NCBI GenBank assembly: GCA_014192545.1
Contig: BJHL01000002.1
Location: 186,001 to 250,000, forward strand
Direction of reading: 5' to 3'
Origin: Phycisphaerae bacterium
GTDB taxonomy: Bacteria > Planctomycetota > Phycisphaerae > Phycisphaerales > UBA1924
DNA: 64,000 nt
This document shows, in pieces, positions 17,355 through 26,861 of the stretch. Position numbers and translations under genes: made by a program. A model generated the notes under the pieces. The model had not been told where the DNA came from and did no database searches. It worked only from the letters and a program-made list of their open reading frames with translations. Position 1 is the stretch's first letter, and each line of letters starts with the position of its first letter.

Positions 17355-19199
17355 TTATGTCGCGGGTTGTTTGCGTGTTGCCAGATACTTCGCGAGGCTC
17401 TCGAGCACTTCGCGTTCCATGGCCTGCGCGGTGGCGACTTCTTCGACGGTGACGACGTCGGCGCCCAGGGCCATCGCGGTGAACTTGCCGCTGAGGAAGT
17501 TGGTGCGGGCGGCGATGAAGACGTGGGGCGCGAGTTCGCGAATGGCGTGGCATGCGCGGAGCGTGGCTTCGTCGTCGGGAATCGTGAGGATGATGGCGTC
17601 GGCGTGGTGGAGGCCTGCTTGTTCGAGCACTTCGCGGTTGGTGACGTCGCCGTAGACGACTTTGCGACCCAGCACGGCTTGGCGTTTCACGGTCGTGACG
17701 TTGAGTTCAACGACGGTGAAACTGACGCCTTGAATCGTGAAGCGATCGGCGAGGGCGCGGCCGACTGGTCCGAAGCCGGCGATGATGACGTGTTTGGGGC
17801 GAAGCAGCGGCGTGGAGTCGCCTAGATCAACCTGATTGAGCTCGGTGACTTCGCTGGCGATTTGCGAGCCGGAGTCGGTGGATGCGCCGGCGTCGAGTTC
17901 TTTCTTGATGTTGCTGACTTGCACGTCGGCGAGGGCGGCACTTTGCGTGAGGGGCGAGAGTCGCACGCGAGAGAATGCTGCGGCCCACTTGTGCGCGGGG
18001 CCGGCGAGGATGGGCGTGGCGACGAGCGTGAGAATGACGACGGCGATGGCGGTGGACATTTCTTCCGGGGCGAGGATGGCTGCACCGGCGGCGATGACGA
18101 TGAGCGTGAACTCGCCGGCGTTGCCGAGATAGACGCTGCTGAGGAAAGCGGTGGGGGCGGTAGCGCCAGCGAGCCACGCGGTGATGGCGATGGTGACACT
18201 CTTGAGAATGAGCACGGAGAAGAAGCCGATGGCGATGGGGCCCAGGTTGTTGGCGATGACATCTGGCGCGACGCGCATGCCGACGGCGGTGAAGAAGACG
18301 GCCATGAGCAGGTCGCGCACGGGACCGAGTTGGCCTGAGAGTTGGAAGCGGAAGGGGGTGCCTGCGAGAAGGAAGCCTGCGATAAAGGCTCCCATTTCGG
18401 GGCTGAATTTGAGGTAGGTGGTCCAGACGGCGCTTGCGAGGGCGATGGCGGCACTTGTTACGAGCACGAGTTCTGCGGAGCCGACGCGAGCGACGGATTG
18501 GAGCAGGCGCGGCAAGAGGAAGCGGCCACCTATGAGCAGAAGGAAAACGCCTGAAACGCTGAGCGCGCCGGAGAGGGCGAAGTTGAGCCACTCGGGGAAG
18601 CCGGTGTTGAGTGTGTTTGTGGTGTGTGGGGCGATACCTTTCCATTTCTCGAGCAGCGGCAACATGGCGAGCATGACGACGCTGAAGAGGTCTTGCACGA
18701 TGGAGACGCCCATGGTGATGCGGCCGTGGACGGCGTTGAGTTCGCGGCGAGAGAGCAAGACGCGCACGAGAATGGCGGTGGATGAAAGACTGGCGGCCAT
18801 TGCGAGAAGGATGGCGCTGGGGCCAGAGAGTCCGAGCAAGGCGAGAAGGCCGGCGAAGAGGAAAATGAAGGCGATGGTACTTGCGAGGCCGATGGCGACG
18901 ATGTGCACCATGCCTTTGCGGATGGATTCAAGGTCGAGGTGAAGGCCTATGCCGAACATGAGGAGGACGGTGGACAGGGCTGAGACTTGTTCGACGCTGG
19001 CTTCGGACTGCACGAGGCCCCAGGCGTGTGGGCCCACGAGAGCACCGGCGAGGAGGTAGCCTGGGATGACCTCGAGCTTGAAGCGTTTGAAGGCCCAGGA
19101 AAGGACGGCAGCGCCGAGGATAAGCCAGAAGAGGACCAGCCCCAAGGGCTGGGAGCCGTCGGTAGTGCCATGTTGAGCGAAGGTGAGAAGAGCGGGCAT
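17355..19199 (-). CDS. CPA2 cation:proton antiporter with TrkA-N domain
   Basis: A 614-residue inner-membrane monovalent cation/proton antiporter of the KefB/RosB type. The first about 410 residues hold 12-13 hydrophobic segments, with family blocks GYLLAGALVGPHAWG, SSTAILVRVL and GAFIAGFLLAGTPF. A cytoplasmic linker leads to a TrkA-N (RCK-type) nucleotide-binding domain at about 465-595, with the Rossmann motif VIIAGFGPVGRALA and the acidic end of the second strand VVELN. Potassium or sodium export gated by NAD(H) is the usual role. The ion cannot be decided from the sequence. Confidence 0.88.
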   Translation of the reverse strand: MPALLTFAQHGTTDGSQPLGLVLFWLILGAAVLSWAFKRFKLEVIPGYLLAGALVGPHAWGLVQSEASVEQVSALSTVLLMFGIGLHLDLESIRKGMVHIVAIGLASTIAFIFLFAGLLALLGLSGPSAILLAMAASLSSTAILVRVLLSRRELNAVHGRITMGVSIVQDLFSVVMLAMLPLLEKWKGIAPHTTNTLNTGFPEWLNFALSGALSVSGVFLLLIGGRFLLPRLLQSVARVGSAELVLVTSAAIALASAVWTTYLKFSPEMGAFIAGFLLAGTPFRFQLSGQLGPVRDLLMAVFFTAVGMRVAPDVIANNLGPIAIGFFSVLILKSVTIAITAWLAGATAPTAFLSSVYLGNAGEFTLIVIAAGAAILAPEEMSTAIAVVILTLVATPILAGPAHKWAAAFSRVRLSPLTQSAALADVQVSNIKKELDAGASTDSGSQIASEVTELNQVDLGDSTPLLRPKHVIIAGFGPVGRALADRFTIQGVSFTVVELNVTTVKRQAVLGRKVVYGDVTNREVLEQAGLHHADAIILTIPDDEATLRACHAIRELAPHVFIAARTNFLSGKFTAMALGADVVTVEEVATAQAMEREVLESLAKYLATRKQPAT

Positions 19200-19242
19200 G
19201 AAGGGTGAAAGTAGCCCGGCGAGTGCGCGTTAGTCGGTCTTG

Positions 19243-19836
19243 TCAGTCGGCGGCGGCATCGTCCAAGAGCGAAGCGATGCGTTGCTGGCGGTAAATGTCG
19301 CTGGTCCAGATGGTGCGAGAGTCAGAGATGACTTGCGAGATGACGCGGGTGATTGGTTGGTCGGGCGGGAGGTCGGAGAGTTGGTCGGCGAGGAGGCTTG
19401 GGGGTGAGTATGTGCTGCGCGACTGGACGAATTGAGGCTGTGTCATGGCGTTGGGGTCTCCCAAGACCCAGACCGTACCGGCTGGAATGGTTGCGAGTGC
19501 GACACCGGGCGCGACGGGGCGGTAGGTGCTTTCGCGGAAAACGGCCATGAGTGCGCCGCTGGCGCGGACGAGTTGGCTGCCGTTTCGTTTGGCGCCGGGG
19601 TAAAGTTCGAGGCCTTGGTTGACGCGATAAACGCGATCCCAGTTGGAGGGAGCGCGCATGTCGATGAGTTGTTTGCGGAGACTGCTGCGGAGTTGGTTTT
19701 CGTCTTCCACGCCTTGCTCGATGGGCTTGAGTTGTGCGTCTTGCTTGCCTGAGCGGGGTGAGGTATCGCCTTGCTGAGCGGACGCGCTCAGGGCGAAGGC
19801 AGCGAGGAGCAGGCAGGCTGGAGTACGCAGAGGCAT
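19243..19836 (-). CDS. Exported hypothetical protein
   Basis: A 197-residue protein with a signal peptide (MPLRTPACLLLAAFALSASAQ, cleavage near residue 20-21). The mature part is mixed and has no motif I recognise; a segment with GALMAVFRESTYRP and VALATIPAGTVWVLGDP looks beta-rich. ATG 19836 is chosen because it opens the signal peptide; a TTG 33 bases upstream is the alternative. It lies 43 bases upstream of the antiporter gene on the same strand and is probably cotranscribed with it. Confidence 0.6.
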   Translation of the reverse strand: MPLRTPACLLLAAFALSASAQQGDTSPRSGKQDAQLKPIEQGVEDENQLRSSLRKQLIDMRAPSNWDRVYRVNQGLELYPGAKRNGSQLVRASGALMAVFRESTYRPVAPGVALATIPAGTVWVLGDPNAMTQPQFVQSRSTYSPPSLLADQLSDLPPDQPITRVISQVISDSRTIWTSDIYRQQRIASLLDDAAAD

Positions 19837-20151
19837 GTGGAAAAAGTATCGGTGAAATCGGGCAAGCAACTGGTAGATTAGGCGTTATGTGTGGAAGGAC
19901 TCGCACGCGATGCGGCGGGCGGTGTCGTGTGATGCGTTGATCGTCCAAAATTGTGACGGATTTGCGCGTCTCGGGCATCTGGAATCGGTGTGTTGTGTCA
20001 GGTATTCGGTACACTGACAGACGCCTGTCTTGCGGTAACGAATCGCAGGCGGGCGGGTATACGGAGTGAGGCCAGTTCGCGTGGGTGTTTCGCTGGTGCG
20101 AAACTTCGTGCGGAGGTCGGGTTGGTGTCCCTTTTGTGGAGTAAGTCTGTC
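19837..20151. other. Divergent intergenic region upstream of the T2SS block
   Basis: 315 bases without a supported gene. It should hold the promoters of the minus-strand exported protein and of the plus-strand LTXXQ-like gene. An inverted repeat TGTCAG/CTGACA with a 12-base spacer lies at 19996-20019 and could be an operator. No canonical promoter with good spacing could be assigned. Confidence 0.45.
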
Positions 20152-21423
20152 ATGTTCAAGACACGCGTGCAGGTTCGGTCATTCTCGCGTTGGATGGGTC
20201 GCAGTTTGTCGGGTGCGACGCTGGCGCTGGCGGTTGCAGTGGGAACACTGGTGACGATGCCGGAAGCGGCGAGCGCTCAGGGCATGCGGATGATGACGGG
20301 CGGGATGGATTTGTCGGCAACGCGCATGACGACGCGCAGCCTTGAGGATTACTCGAAGCTGCTCAGCTTGGATGAGACGCAAAAGGAAGCGGCGACCGCG
20401 CTGCTGGATGGATACATGTCGGCGCACAAGACGGCGACCGAAGAACTCGAAGGCAAGTTTGAAGAGATGCAGCAGAAGGCGATGGAATCGCGCGACTGGC
20501 AGAAGATGGGCAACGAATCTTCGAAGCTCATGGTTGAGTATCAAGACAAGACCCGCAAGCTGGAAGAAGACATGCTCGCGAACCTGAAGGGTTTGCTGAC
20601 GCCTGAGCAGACTGAGAAGTGGAGCCTCGTCGAGCGTTCACGCCGGCGTGAGAAGAATCTGCGGTATGGTTTTTTCAGCGGAGCGGCGGTGGACTTGGTG
20701 CGGGTTATCAATCGCAACAAGCTGAACGCAGGTAGTGAAGAAGCCAAGCAGCTCATCGAGCAGTACGAAACGGACATGGACCGCAAGCTGGTTGAGTTTG
20801 AGAAGATGACGCGCGAACAAGAAGAAGAGATGCGCAAGCAGGCGGAAGCTGGCCAGGTGGACATGATGAGCCGGATGAACACGATTGATAAGTTCAGCGC
20901 GCCCAGCAAGGACCTTCGCGATTTGAACAAGGATTTTGTGCGTCGGCTGGGCTTGGCTATGAGCGAGGAAGATCGTGCGAAGCTGGAGAATGAGTTTGCG
21001 AAGCGTGCGCATCCGCGGATTTATCGCGAGTCGCACCCGCAGCAGCAGTTCGCCGCGGCACTTGGATTCAGTGACCTTGATGAGACGCAGAAGACGACGA
21101 TTACGGATCTGAAGGCTCAGTACGATCGCGATGTGAAGGCATCAAACACGGCGTGGGCCAAGGCAACGGAGAACGCTGAAGATGTTGCGGGCGGCATGGT
21201 GAGCCTGATGATGGCGCAGTGGATGCCCAGCGACAAGGAAGGCGTGAAGGCTGCTCAGGATGAAGTGAAGAAGGCTCGTGATGCACGCCGGGCTGTTGAT
21301 GAGAGCTTCAAGACGCGGCTGGAGCAAGCTCTGAAGCTTGAGCAGCGCAACCGGCTGCCGGCCCGCAAGGCCAGCAACGACAATCCGTGGGAAATGTGGT
21401 CGCAGCCGGAAGATGATGAGTGA
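20152..21423 (+). CDS. Exported LTXXQ-like coiled protein, first copy
   Basis: A 423-residue protein with a long signal peptide (cleavage near EAASAQ, residues 38-43). The mature part is strongly charged and helical, with repeated LDETQ/LTPEQ turns (LSLDETQKEAA, LLTPEQTEKW, DLDETQKTT), the pattern of Spy/CpxP-type LTXXQ motifs. The role may be periplasmic chaperone or sensor, by analogy only. Start ATG 20152 has TGGAG upstream; in-frame codons before it do not code for a better signal peptide. It lies 39 bases before gspE and may be the first gene of the T2SS operon. A paralogue of nearly equal length lies at 50598-51872. Confidence 0.7.
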   Translation: MFKTRVQVRSFSRWMGRSLSGATLALAVAVGTLVTMPEAASAQGMRMMTGGMDLSATRMTTRSLEDYSKLLSLDETQKEAATALLDGYMSAHKTATEELEGKFEEMQQKAMESRDWQKMGNESSKLMVEYQDKTRKLEEDMLANLKGLLTPEQTEKWSLVERSRRREKNLRYGFFSGAAVDLVRVINRNKLNAGSEEAKQLIEQYETDMDRKLVEFEKMTREQEEEMRKQAEAGQVDMMSRMNTIDKFSAPSKDLRDLNKDFVRRLGLAMSEEDRAKLENEFAKRAHPRIYRESHPQQQFAAALGFSDLDETQKTTITDLKAQYDRDVKASNTAWAKATENAEDVAGGMVSLMMAQWMPSDKEGVKAAQDEVKKARDARRAVDESFKTRLEQALKLEQRNRLPARKASNDNPWEMWSQPEDDE

Positions 21424-21462
21424 TTCGTACGCAGTGGCAACAGTCCGCGAATGATGTGACGC

Positions 21463-23070
21463 ATGACACAAGCATCGACGAATAGATTTACAGTCAGCAC
21501 AGCCGCGCCGAACACTTCGGCGCGGCTGGCTGCTTCTCGTTTGCTCGAGCAGGCTCCGGAGATTGACATGGCAATTGCCGGTCAGTTGCCAGCGGAGCAT
21601 GCGATTCGTCGGCGCGTCGTGCCGTACGGAATGGATGGTCGGCGCGTGCTGGTGGCGATGGCGGACGCGACGGATATCGCGGCGGCGGATGAAGTCAGCG
21701 TTGCGATGGGCAAGCCAGTGGCACGCGTGGGCACGACGCCTCAGGTATTTGCGGACATGATGCGATCTGCGTATGGCACCACCGCTGCACAGATGGGTGA
21801 GCGGCTTGGTGGCGGCGGCGAGAGCGATGATCTTGTCAGCAATCTCGAAGCAATTGAGGCGGATGATCTGCACCGGATGGCAGAGCAGCCGTCGCTGATC
21901 AACTTGGTGAACTTGCTGATTCTTGAGGCGATTCGCGCGCGTGCGAGCGATGTGCACGTGGAGCCGTTTGAGAAAAAGCTGAGCGTGAAGTATCGAGTCG
22001 ACGGGATGTTGGTGGAGCAGCCCAGCCCGCCCAAGCAGTTGCAGCCGGCGATCACGAGCCGTATCAAGATCATGTCGGGCATGAACATCGCAGAGAGATA
22101 TGCGCCGCAGGATGGGCACATTTCGCTGCGGTTTGAAGGCCGCAAGATCGATATTCGCGTGAGCACCGTGCCGACGCTGTATGGCGAAAGCGTGGTGATG
22201 CGTATTTTGGACAAGGAAGCGGTGACGCTCGACCTTGAAACGCTCGGGATGCGAGCGAGTGATCGCGACGGGATGCAGAAGCTGATTGACTTGCCGCACG
22301 GCATGGTGCTGGTGACGGGACCGACTGGTAGCGGCAAGACGACGACGCTGTACGCGGCGCTGACGAAGCTGTACGACCCGAGCTTGAAGATCATCACGAT
22401 TGAAGACCCGGTGGAGTATGAACTCGCGGGGATTAACCAGATTCCGGTGAATCCCAAGCGAGGGCTGAGCTTTGCGGATGGGCTGCGCAGCATTTTGCGG
22501 CAAGACCCGGACGTCATCATGGTGGGTGAAATTCGTGATGCTGAGACGGCGGAGATTTCGGTGCGGGCTGCGCTTACGGGGCACTTGCTGTTCAGTACGT
22601 TGCACACCAACAACGCCATCAGTGCGGCGAGCCGATTGCTTGATATGGGCATTGAGCCGTTCTTGCTGAGCAGCGTGCTTGAAGGTGTGCTGGCGCAGCG
22701 GCTGGGGCGGCGTGTTTGCAAGTATTGCAAAGCGCAGGTGCCGGTTGCGGAGGAAGTAACGCATAGGTTGACGCCCAAGGAACGGGCGATGTTTGCGGGC
22801 AACATGTGTGTGCGAGGACGCGGATGTGACAAGTGCGGCAATCAGGGCATGCGTGGGCGATTGGGCTTTTATGAGTTGGTGCTGATGACGCCTTCGCTGC
22901 GGCAGTCCATTGCGCGGCGAGAGAACGCGATGGAGATGGCCAAGCACACGCTGCCAAGCTTTGTGACGATGCGGCGAGATGGGATTATCAAGGCGGCTGA
23001 GGGCATTACGACGATCGAAGAAGTTTTGCGTGCAACGCAAGATGCGGACGAGGGTGTGAACGCAGAGTAA
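21463..23070 (+). CDS. gspE: Type II secretion ATPase GspE
   Basis: Cytoplasmic hexameric ATPase that drives the secretion pseudopilus. The 535-residue sequence has an N-terminal N1E-like domain, then NLLILEAIRARASDVHVEP (the RASDVH block), Walker A GPTGSGKTT at 286-294, Asp box ITIEDPVEYE, Walker B VIMVGEIRD at 351-359 with the catalytic Glu, and His box LFSTLHTNNA. A zinc-binding tetracysteine is formed by C419/C422 and C455/C458, typical of GspE and absent from PilT. It opens the compact secretion operon. Confidence 0.93.
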   Translation: MTQASTNRFTVSTAAPNTSARLAASRLLEQAPEIDMAIAGQLPAEHAIRRRVVPYGMDGRRVLVAMADATDIAAADEVSVAMGKPVARVGTTPQVFADMMRSAYGTTAAQMGERLGGGGESDDLVSNLEAIEADDLHRMAEQPSLINLVNLLILEAIRARASDVHVEPFEKKLSVKYRVDGMLVEQPSPPKQLQPAITSRIKIMSGMNIAERYAPQDGHISLRFEGRKIDIRVSTVPTLYGESVVMRILDKEAVTLDLETLGMRASDRDGMQKLIDLPHGMVLVTGPTGSGKTTTLYAALTKLYDPSLKIITIEDPVEYELAGINQIPVNPKRGLSFADGLRSILRQDPDVIMVGEIRDAETAEISVRAALTGHLLFSTLHTNNAISAASRLLDMGIEPFLLSSVLEGVLAQRLGRRVCKYCKAQVPVAEEVTHRLTPKERAMFAGNMCVRGRGCDKCGNQGMRGRLGFYELVLMTPSLRQSIARRENAMEMAKHTLPSFVTMRRDGIIKAAEGITTIEEVLRATQDADEGVNAE

Positions 23071-23132
23071 CTCGACGTGTTCGGACAAGGTGCACGGGTT
23101 CTTGGCCCGTTCTACTGGAAAGCAAAGTATTC

Positions 23133-24413
23133 ATGCCACGATTTGCGTACAGATCAGCGGGAGGCGGCGGTGGAGGCGTGATCGAAGCGCCCGACCGTTC
23201 GAGTGCGCTGCGCGAAGTGATGCGGCGGGGCGAAGTGCCGGCGAGCATGGAAGAAGTCGCGGGCGCAAGTCGCAACGGACCTGCTCAACTGGAACACAGC
23301 GGCGGCGGTCATGCGAGTGGCGCGGCGAGCGGCTCTACGAATGAGGGTTCGCGCGGGATTGAGTTTGGCAGCATCATGAGTCTGCCTGAACTCGCGTACT
23401 TCATGCGAGAACTGGCGACGGCGCTGCGGGCGGGGCTGCCGCTTATTCAGGCGCTGAAGACGATTGCTAAGCAAGGTCGCAAGCAGCGGCAGAAGGCGAT
23501 GCTGTCGAGCATTATCGATCAGGTTGAACATGGCAAGAGTTTGTCGGACGCGTTTGCGACGCAAGGGCCGCCGTTTACGGAATTGGTGATCAATCTGACG
23601 CGGGCGGGTGAAGCGAGCGGCAAGTTGGGTGAAGTGCTGGCGCACTCGGCGGACTTGCTTGATAAGGATGTGAAGCTGCGGCGCAGCTTGATGGCGGCAA
23701 CGCTGTATCCGGCGATTATCGCGGTGCTGGTGATTGGCGCCGTGATTGTTGTAACGACGTTTATCGTCCCAAGCATCTTGAAGCAAGTGGCGGCGCAGGC
23801 AGCGACGTTGCCCTGGCCCACGCGCGTCTTGCAGGAGAGTGCGTCGTTCTTTGCAAGTTGGTGGTGGTTGGTGCTACTGATTCTCGCGGCTGTGTTCATT
23901 TCATTTCAGAAGTACTATGCGACGGCGGCGGGGCGGCTGAGTGTGGACACGTTTTTGCTCAAGACGCCGCTGGTGGGAACGCTGATGCGTGAAGTGGCGG
24001 TCGCGCGATTTACGCGAACGCTGGCGACGCTGACGAGTTCCGGCATTCCGGTTGTGACGGGGCTGCGCATTACCAAAGGTGTGCTGGGCAACCGCGCGAT
24101 GGAGCAGGTGATTGAGACGGTGATCGAGCAAGTGTCGGCGGGTCGCACGATTGCGCAGCCAATGGAAGAAAGTGGCTACTTTCCGCCCATGTTGGTGCAG
24201 ATTGTGAACATGGGGGAGCGATCGGGCCGGCTTGAGGAACTGCTGGGGCAGGCGGCTCATGCTTTTGAAGAGAAGACGGAGCAAGCGGTCAAGCTGTTTA
24301 CGGCTGCGCTGCCGCCGATTTTGATTATGTTCTTGGCTGGGTTGGTCGGGTTCATTGTGTTGGCGATTTTGATGGCGCTGCTGAGCATGCAAGATGCGGC
24401 GATGCGCGGTTGA
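23133..24413 (+). CDS. gspF: Type II secretion inner-membrane platform protein GspF
   Basis: A 426-residue polytopic protein that couples GspE to the pseudopilus. Two homologous GspF domains are present: LAYFMRELATALRAGLPL starts the first and FTRTLATLTSSGIPVVTGL starts the second. The three expected membrane segments lie at about 190-212, 245-265 and 390-415. The first about 75 residues are Gly/Ser-rich (GGGGGV and ASGAASGS) and longer than usual. There are 62 bases between gspE and this start. Confidence 0.92.
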   Translation: MPRFAYRSAGGGGGGVIEAPDRSSALREVMRRGEVPASMEEVAGASRNGPAQLEHSGGGHASGAASGSTNEGSRGIEFGSIMSLPELAYFMRELATALRAGLPLIQALKTIAKQGRKQRQKAMLSSIIDQVEHGKSLSDAFATQGPPFTELVINLTRAGEASGKLGEVLAHSADLLDKDVKLRRSLMAATLYPAIIAVLVIGAVIVVTTFIVPSILKQVAAQAATLPWPTRVLQESASFFASWWWLVLLILAAVFISFQKYYATAAGRLSVDTFLLKTPLVGTLMREVAVARFTRTLATLTSSGIPVVTGLRITKGVLGNRAMEQVIETVIEQVSAGRTIAQPMEESGYFPPMLVQIVNMGERSGRLEELLGQAAHAFEEKTEQAVKLFTAALPPILIMFLAGLVGFIVLAILMALLSMQDAAMRG

Positions 24414-24457
24414 CGCGGGACTCGATCTGTTGACTGGTTTGAAGAAAGGAATGTGTT

Positions 24458-24922
24458 GTGAAGAACGCTCGTGCAATCTCTCGTGTGACTTCCGCTGGCG
24501 GACGCCGAGGCTTTACGGTGATGGAAGTGATCGTGGTCGTGGTGATCATCGGCGTGCTGGCTGCGATCATCGCGCCGCGGCTGCTGGGGCGCGTGGGGCA
24601 GAGCCGATCGGCAGTTGCGCAGAGCAACGCATCGAGCCTCGCGACGGCGATGAAGAGCTACATGTTTGATTGCGGCGCGCCGGAAGGCGGCGCGACGGTG
24701 AACATTCTGTGGGAGCGTCCCGGCAATGTTGAGGAGGGCAAGTGGAAGGGGCCGTATGTTGAGAACGTGGATGCGCTCAAAGACCCTTGGGGACGCGAGT
24801 TTCAGTTGCGGATTCCGCCTGAATTCAACGCGGATTTTGATATCGTGAGCCTTGGCGCAGATGGCCAGCCCGGCGGCGAGGGCGAGAACGCAGACGTTGT
24901 GAACGGAAAGCGAAGCCAGTAA
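24458..24922 (+). CDS. gspG: Major pseudopilin GspG
   Basis: A 154-residue type IV-pilin-like protein that forms most of the secretion pseudopilus. The prepilin peptidase site is GRRG18|F19TVME with the conserved Glu at +5, followed by a hydrophobic helix VIVVVVIIGVLAAIIAP. The C-terminal half has GPYVENVDALKDPWG and LGADGQPGG, the family's calcium-loop region. The start is GTG with AAGGA at 7-base spacing. Confidence 0.92.
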   Translation: MKNARAISRVTSAGGRRGFTVMEVIVVVVIIGVLAAIIAPRLLGRVGQSRSAVAQSNASSLATAMKSYMFDCGAPEGGATVNILWERPGNVEEGKWKGPYVENVDALKDPWGREFQLRIPPEFNADFDIVSLGADGQPGGEGENADVVNGKRSQ

Positions 24923-25543
24923 GTGAAGCAGTGTCGAGCGAGCATGATTGGTGAACGCCGGGTGATGCGTTGGGCATCGGGCGGGGCGGCTCGCGCATTT
25001 ACGATTGTTGAAGTGCTTGTTGTGGTTGTTTTGCTTGCGGCGGTTGCTGGGCTGGTTGCGCCACGGCTAACGAACAACGCTGCTCGTCGCGTGACGGCTG
25101 CAGCAGAGAGCACGGCGGAGGCATTGAGCGCGCTTGCGAGGCGAGACGCGATGTTGAGCCAGCCGCTTGCGCTGACGTATGACCAGGCGAGCAACATGCT
25201 GCGGTCGACGGTGTTGCAGCGAGACCTGCAACGCAACACGGTCGCGTGGAAGAGTGACGCGTTGCTGCCTGAGGCAGATTTGGGTGACGCGAAGTTGCTG
25301 GCAGTCACGGCTGATGGTGCGGAACTGGGCGTGAGTGAACTTCGCATTGAGTTTGATCAGTTTCAGCCCAGGCCATCGCTGCGGATTGTGTTGACTGACG
25401 CCAAGGGCGGCAATCCGGTGAGTATTGACATGCCGGCGAGCAGTTTGCAGGCGACTGTCGTGAGCGGTGATATTCGCCAGCAACCTGGCGCGACGCGGGC
25501 GATTGATCTGGATGATGAAGGAAAGGAGCGGCAAGCGTGGTGA
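24923..25543 (+). CDS. gspH: Minor pseudopilin GspH
   Basis: A 206-residue pseudopilin. The processing site reads ARA|FTIVE, with Ala rather than Gly before the cleaved bond and Glu at +5, then a hydrophobic helix VLVVVVLLAAVAGLVAP. The C-terminal part shows LRIEFDQFQPRPSLRIVL, the beta-strand set expected for GspH. The GTG start abuts the gspG stop; ATG 24944 is a second possibility. Order after gspG supports GspH rather than another minor pseudopilin. Confidence 0.8.
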   Translation: MKQCRASMIGERRVMRWASGGAARAFTIVEVLVVVVLLAAVAGLVAPRLTNNAARRVTAAAESTAEALSALARRDAMLSQPLALTYDQASNMLRSTVLQRDLQRNTVAWKSDALLPEADLGDAKLLAVTADGAELGVSELRIEFDQFQPRPSLRIVLTDAKGGNPVSIDMPASSLQATVVSGDIRQQPGATRAIDLDDEGKERQAW

Positions 25544-25986
25544 GACGCTCGCTCCAACGCAAGGTGTCGCGTCCCAGCTTTGTGCTGGCGGATGCGATTG
25601 TCGCCACGGTGATGCTGGGTGCGTCGCTGTCGGTCATCGTTGGATTGGTCGGGCGCGCGCTGAGCGTACAGCGGCAGGGCGAGCGATTTGAGACCGTCGC
25701 GATGCTGCTTGATGAGCAGTTGCAGATGGTGCTGGCTCGCGGGCCTGATGATTACTTGCAGCGATTCCCTGCAACGGGAAAGTGTGATGCGCCGTTTGCG
25801 GATTACGAGTATCAACTTGCGATTACGAGCAATGGCAGCGCGGACGCGTACAGCGTGAAGGCCACGATTTCGTGGCGCGATAGCGGGCGATTGCAGAGCG
25901 AGAGCGTTGAAACGCGCATCGCGCCGCGGCGGGGTGATGAGCCTGATCCGGATCGCAAGCCCGACGAAAGCGTGGTGCGGCAATGA
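25537..25986 (+). CDS. gspI: Minor pseudopilin GspI-like, atypical cleavage region
   Basis: A 149-residue pseudopilin identified from size, position and its N-terminal hydrophobic helix (IVATVMLGASLSVIVGLVG). The region that should be processed reads RPS|FVLAD: Ser instead of Gly at -1 and Asp instead of Glu at +5. The GTG start overlaps the gspH stop by 7 bases, and the stop overlaps gspJ. With gspJ and gspK it would form the pseudopilus tip. Confidence 0.7.
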   Translation: MVRRSLQRKVSRPSFVLADAIVATVMLGASLSVIVGLVGRALSVQRQGERFETVAMLLDEQLQMVLARGPDDYLQRFPATGKCDAPFADYEYQLAITSNGSADAYSVKATISWRDSGRLQSESVETRIAPRRGDEPDPDRKPDESVVRQ

Positions 25987-26861
25987 CGCGTCACACGAAT
26001 AGGCGAGGATTTACGGCGGCTGAGTTGGTCGTCGGCATCGTGATCATCGCGATGATCGCAGTGAGCACCACGACGGTGATGAGCCGATTAGTGGCTTCGC
26101 GCGAAGCGGTGGCGAGCAATCGGCAGGCGTTTGCGCGGGCGAGTGATGCGGCGGGACGCATCGCGCTGGACATTTCAAACGCGGTGCGCGATGCGGAGCA
26201 GCAGCAGTGCAAGGTGCAGGTGATTGACAGCGGCACGAGTGGCCCACCGCGTGATGGCGTGCTGGTGTTGATGCGGTCGCTGCGCGGCGTGCGAGTTGCG
26301 GCAACGCGAGGCAGTGCTTCGGAGGGTGATGAGTTTGAGGCACAATTTCGGTTGCAGCAGGGTGACGGGGGCATGATGGATTTGTGGCGGCGTGTGGACC
26401 CGGCACTTGACGAAACGCTTGACGGCGGCGGCGTTGCGAGCCCGGTGGTTGCGGGATTGACGTCGCTTTCTGTCGAGGCTTTTGACGGCAATAAATGGTT
26501 TGCGGCTTGGGATAGTGACAATGATGGTTTGCCGCACGCGGTGCGGATTGTGGTGACGGCCCGCAGCGACAACGCGCGGACTGAGGCGACGGTGCGGCGC
26601 GTTGTGGCGATTGATCGCGTGCCTTTGGCGCCTGAGGATGAAGAAGATTCAGCCAATGGCGACAGCAATTCTGGCGACAGTTCGCAGCCGCAAACGCCTA
26701 GTGATGGAGCAAGCGGCGGAACGCCTAGTGGTGGCAGCGGGGGCGGAAGCGGCACGGGCGGTACTAGCGGTGGCACCACCGGTGGTGGAACGGCGGGCGG
26801 CTCTGGTGGCGGCACAACGGGTGGCAGCGGCGGCACGCGCGGCGGCGGAGGTGGCGGATGA
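25983..26861 (+). CDS. gspJ: Minor pseudopilin GspJ with Gly/Ser/Thr-rich tail
   Basis: A 292-residue protein. The prepilin site is RRG9|F10TAAE with Glu at +5 and a hydrophobic helix LVVGIVIIAMIAV. About 220 residues of globular domain follow (VARRVDPALDE and VRIVVTARSDNARTE among others). The last about 60 residues are almost only Gly, Ser and Thr in short GGS/GGT units, an extension not found in standard GspJ. ATGA overlaps link it to gspI and gspK. Confidence 0.78.
   Translation: MTRHTNRRGFTAAELVVGIVIIAMIAVSTTTVMSRLVASREAVASNRQAFARASDAAGRIALDISNAVRDAEQQQCKVQVIDSGTSGPPRDGVLVLMRSLRGVRVAATRGSASEGDEFEAQFRLQQGDGGMMDLWRRVDPALDETLDGGGVASPVVAGLTSLSVEAFDGNKWFAAWDSDNDGLPHAVRIVVTARSDNARTEATVRRVVAIDRVPLAPEDEEDSANGDSNSGDSSQPQTPSDGASGGTPSGGSGGGSGTGGTSGGTTGGGTAGGSGGGTTGGSGGTRGGGGGG

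Noticed and set aside
21142..23088. Long minus-strand open frame opposite gspE
   Set aside because: Antisense of a well-conserved ATPase with all motifs; His/Arg-rich without domains.
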